From: Streptomyces seoulensis
GTDB lineage: Bacteria > Actinomycetota > Actinomycetes > Streptomycetales > Streptomycetaceae
Length of the DNA: 64,000 nt
NCBI RefSeq assembly: GCF_004328625.1
Contig: NZ_CP032229.1
Location: 620,001-684,000 of the forward strand
Reading direction: 5' to 3'
Shown: positions 62,417 through 64,000 of the stretch, in pieces
Layout: every line of letters begins with the position of its first letter
Numbering within the stretch: position 1 is the stretch's first letter
The notes under the pieces: generated by a model
Database searches by the model: none
Told to the model about the DNA's origin: nothing
What the model saw: only the letters and a program-made list of their open reading frames with translations
Program-made: the position numbers and the translations under genes

Positions 62417-62902
62417 GTGAACAGCAGGGCCGCGTCCTTCGACGACCTCGACCGCAAGATCATCACCGCGCTGATGGCGAACGCCCGCAGCAGCTTCGCC
62501 GAGATCGGCGCGGCCGTCGGGCTGTCGGCCACGGCGGTCAAGCGGCGGGTCGACCGGCTGCGGGAGACCGGGGTGATCACCGGGTTCACGGCGACCGTCA
62601 AGCCCTCCGCGCTCGGCTGGCGCACCGAGGCGTACGTCGAGGTCTACTGCGAGGGCGCCGCCCCGCCCCGGCGGCTCGCGGAGGTGGTCAGCAACCATCC
62701 GGAGATCACGGCGGCGATGACGGTGACCGGGGGCGCGGACGCCCTGCTGCACGTACGGGCACGGGACGTGGAGCACTTCGAGGAGGTGCTGGAGCGCATC
62801 CGCGCCGAGCCGTTCATCCGGAAGACGATCAGCGTGATGGTGCTGTCCCACCTCCTCCCGGAGAGCCCCGAGGCGGGCGCCACCCAGGCCGCCCCCGAGT
62901 GA
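62417..62902 (+). CDS. Lrp/AsnC-family transcriptional regulator
   Basis: A 161-residue regulator. The N-terminal helix-turn-helix (about 8-55) has DDLDRKIITALMANARSSFAEIGAAVGLSATAVKRRVDRLRETGVI, and the C-terminal RAM ligand-binding domain (about 65-150) senses amino acids. The GTG at 62417 is chosen to keep the DDLDRKI start near the N-terminus. It lies immediately upstream of ddaH and rocD and may control them, sensing arginine, ornithine or a related amino acid (inference). Confidence 0.92.
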   Translation: MNSRAASFDDLDRKIITALMANARSSFAEIGAAVGLSATAVKRRVDRLRETGVITGFTATVKPSALGWRTEAYVEVYCEGAAPPRRLAEVVSNHPEITAAMTVTGGADALLHVRARDVEHFEEVLERIRAEPFIRKTISVMVLSHLLPESPEAGATQAAPE

Positions 62903-62920
62903 TCGCCGGTCAAACCCGCC

Positions 62921-62972
62921 GAACGCGCAGGTCTCGTGCGTTCCCACCGGCGGATGCGCAGCGATCCTGCGC
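62921..62972. promoter_or_regulatory. Operator-like inverted repeats between the Lrp regulator and ddaH
   Basis: GAACGC-N11-GCGTTC at 62921-62943 and GCGCAG-N5-CTGCGC at 62956-62972. Both are upstream of the ddaH promoter and may be binding sites for the adjacent Lrp-type regulator. Confidence 0.5.
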
Positions 62973-62992
62973 GAGCACGCAGCTTTTGTCGC

Positions 62993-63022
62993 TTGTCGTG
63001 CCTCGGCCGGAGTTTCTACCGT
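62993..63022 (+). promoter_or_regulatory. Candidate promoter of ddaH-rocD
   Basis: TTGTCG, 18 bases, TACCGT. The -10-like hexamer is 47 bp upstream of the GTG at 63070. Confidence 0.5.
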
Positions 63023-63069
63023 GGTGTCACGCCCCTGAGTAACACACTGGAAAGCGGAGGAAACCCTCT

Positions 63070-63882
63070 GTGGCCGATACCCGTGTGCAGCGCCCCCGGC
63101 GCTTTCTGGTCTGCGAACCCAGGCACTTCACCGTGCAGTACGCGATCAACCCCTGGATGCGTCCCGACGCCCCCGTGGACGCCGCTCTCGCCCGGTCCCA
63201 GTGGCAGGCGCTGATCGACGCCTACCGCGCCCACGGGCACACCGTGGACGCCGTCGACCCGGTGCCCGGCCTGCCCGACATGGTCTTCGCGGCCAACGCC
63301 GCCTTCGTGGTCGGCGGCCGCGTCTTCGGCTCGCTGTTCCACGCCCCGGAGCGCCGCCCGGAGTCGCTCCACTACGACTCCTGGTTCAAGACGGCGGGGT
63401 ACGACGTGTACCGCCCGCTGGCGGTGACCGAGGGCGAGGGCGACCTGGTGTGGACCGGCCGGTACGTGCTGGCCGGCACCGGGTTCCGCACCACTCCCGA
63501 CGCCCACCGCGAGGCGCAGGAGTTCTTCGGCCACCCGGTGATCACGCTGACCCTGGTGGACCCGTACTTCTACCACCTGGACACGGCGCTGTTCGTGCTC
63601 GACGACGACAACGTCGCCTACTACCCGGAAGCCTTCTCGGCGGACAGCCGCGAGGTGCTCCGGCGGCTGTACCCGGACGCGGTGCTCGCCACCCGTGACG
63701 ACGCGCTGGCCTTCGGCCTGAACTCCGTGTCCGACGGACGGCACGTCTTCATCGCCCCCCAGGCCGAGGTGCTCGCCGAGCGCCTGGCGACACACGGCTA
63801 CGACCCCGTGCCCGTCGATCTGTCGGAGCTGCACAAGGCAGGCGGCGGCATCAAGTGCTGCACTCAGGAGATCCGCTCATGA
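63070..63882 (+). CDS. ddaH: Dimethylarginine dimethylaminohydrolase-type amidinotransferase-fold enzyme
   Basis: A 270-residue enzyme that hydrolyses dimethylarginine (or arginine-like guanidines) to citrulline and amine. It opens with FLVCEPRHFTVQYAINPWM, then LPDMVFAANAAFVVG near 75. The catalytic His region and terminal Cys (GGGIKCCTQEIRS, Cys near 264) complete the site. The start is GTG at 63070 with GGAGG upstream. It overlaps the ornithine aminotransferase start by 4 bases. Confidence 0.93.
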   Translation: MADTRVQRPRRFLVCEPRHFTVQYAINPWMRPDAPVDAALARSQWQALIDAYRAHGHTVDAVDPVPGLPDMVFAANAAFVVGGRVFGSLFHAPERRPESLHYDSWFKTAGYDVYRPLAVTEGEGDLVWTGRYVLAGTGFRTTPDAHREAQEFFGHPVITLTLVDPYFYHLDTALFVLDDDNVAYYPEAFSADSREVLRRLYPDAVLATRDDALAFGLNSVSDGRHVFIAPQAEVLAERLATHGYDPVPVDLSELHKAGGGIKCCTQEIRS

Positions 63883-64000
63883 CCGCACCCGCGCACGCGC
63901 GCACGTCCGCCGACCTGATCCGGGCGGAGGAGCCGGTGCTCGCGCACAACTACCACCCGCTGCCCGTCGTCGTGGCACGGGCCGAGGGCGCCTGGGTGGA
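63879..64000 (+). CDS. rocD: Ornithine aminotransferase, N-terminal fragment
   Basis: Only 40 codons are inside the window, ending at the right edge. They read from an ATG at 63879 overlapping ddaH (ATGA): SADLIRAEEPVLAHNYHPLPVVV then ARAEGAWV. The EEPVLAHNYHPLPVV segment is the N-terminus of ornithine-oxo-acid aminotransferases. With ddaH it would form a methylarginine/arginine degradation unit under the Lrp regulator. The rest lies beyond the edge. Confidence 0.85.
   Translation, partial: MTAPAHARTSADLIRAEEPVLAHNYHPLPVVVARAEGAWV

Overview
The window is high-GC actinobacterial chromosome, almost certainly Streptomyces: strong third-position GC bias, many GTG starts, GGAGG-type ribosome binding sites, long GC-rich hairpin terminators, a RppA/CYP158 flaviolin-type cluster, MurT/GatD, and a DasR-like operator before a GH19 chitinase. 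I see no rRNA, tRNA, CRISPR array, integrase, transposase or phage genes. It looks like accessory-rich chromosomal arm or near-core DNA.

Layout. 1-6.4 kb: the start of an aldehyde dehydrogenase, a small membrane protein, a formaldehyde-dehydrogenase-like enzyme, asparagine synthetase, a secreted chitinase, and a HemK2-type methyltransferase. 6.5-7.7 kb: a CDGSH Fe-S protein overlapping a heme-oxygenase-like diiron candidate. 7.8-13.2 kb: a cluster of small stress-type genes, a zinc alcohol dehydrogenase and a PucR-like regulator. Several carry promoter motifs of the form GNNT-N15/16-GGGTAC, as expected for the sigma-B family. 13.2-18.3 kb: a flotillin/NfeD pair, an SRPBCC-oxidoreductase pair and a PfpI-family protein. 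18.4-23.6 kb: a tightly packed five-gene operon of the poorly understood STM4011-STM4015 families, with two radical SAM proteins, an alkaline-phosphatase-fold hydrolase, an ATP-grasp-like protein and a leucine-rich protein. This is the best candidate for an undescribed system.

23.7-30.5 kb: a DUF1330 protein, a cold-shock protein, a DEAD-box helicase, then a response regulator, a CHASE3-type histidine kinase, a response regulator fused to a PP2C phosphatase, and KdpE. 30.6-35.3 kb: the kdpFABC potassium pump. kdpB has an apparent one-base frameshift in a homopolymer, kdpD is missing, and an extra 27-residue membrane peptide precedes kdpF. 35.7-39.3 kb: four overlapping genes comprising a multi-Nudix protein, a Nudix, a GNAT-Nudix fusion and a VanX-like dipeptidase. 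39.3-44.1 kb: an M1 peptidase, a large amidase and small proteins. 44.2-51.9 kb: an acyl-CoA dehydrogenase/quinone reductase operon, an XRE-cupin regulator, DNA ligase, a Nudix protein, and a succinate-semialdehyde dehydrogenase.

52.0-55.05 kb: a type III PKS, CYP158-like P450 and cupin cassette, bounded by inverted copies of a 34-bp repeat. 55.1-57.1 kb: an acyl-CoA dehydrogenase opposite a TetR regulator, with paired operator-like sites between them. 57.1-62.9 kb: peptide deformylase, murT-gatD, phosphofructokinase, a CtaG-like protein, a small membrane protein and an Lrp regulator. 63.1 kb to the end: ddaH overlapping the start of an ornithine aminotransferase gene, for arginine and methylarginine catabolism.

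All calls rest on reading the sequence and remembered family motifs. No database search was run.
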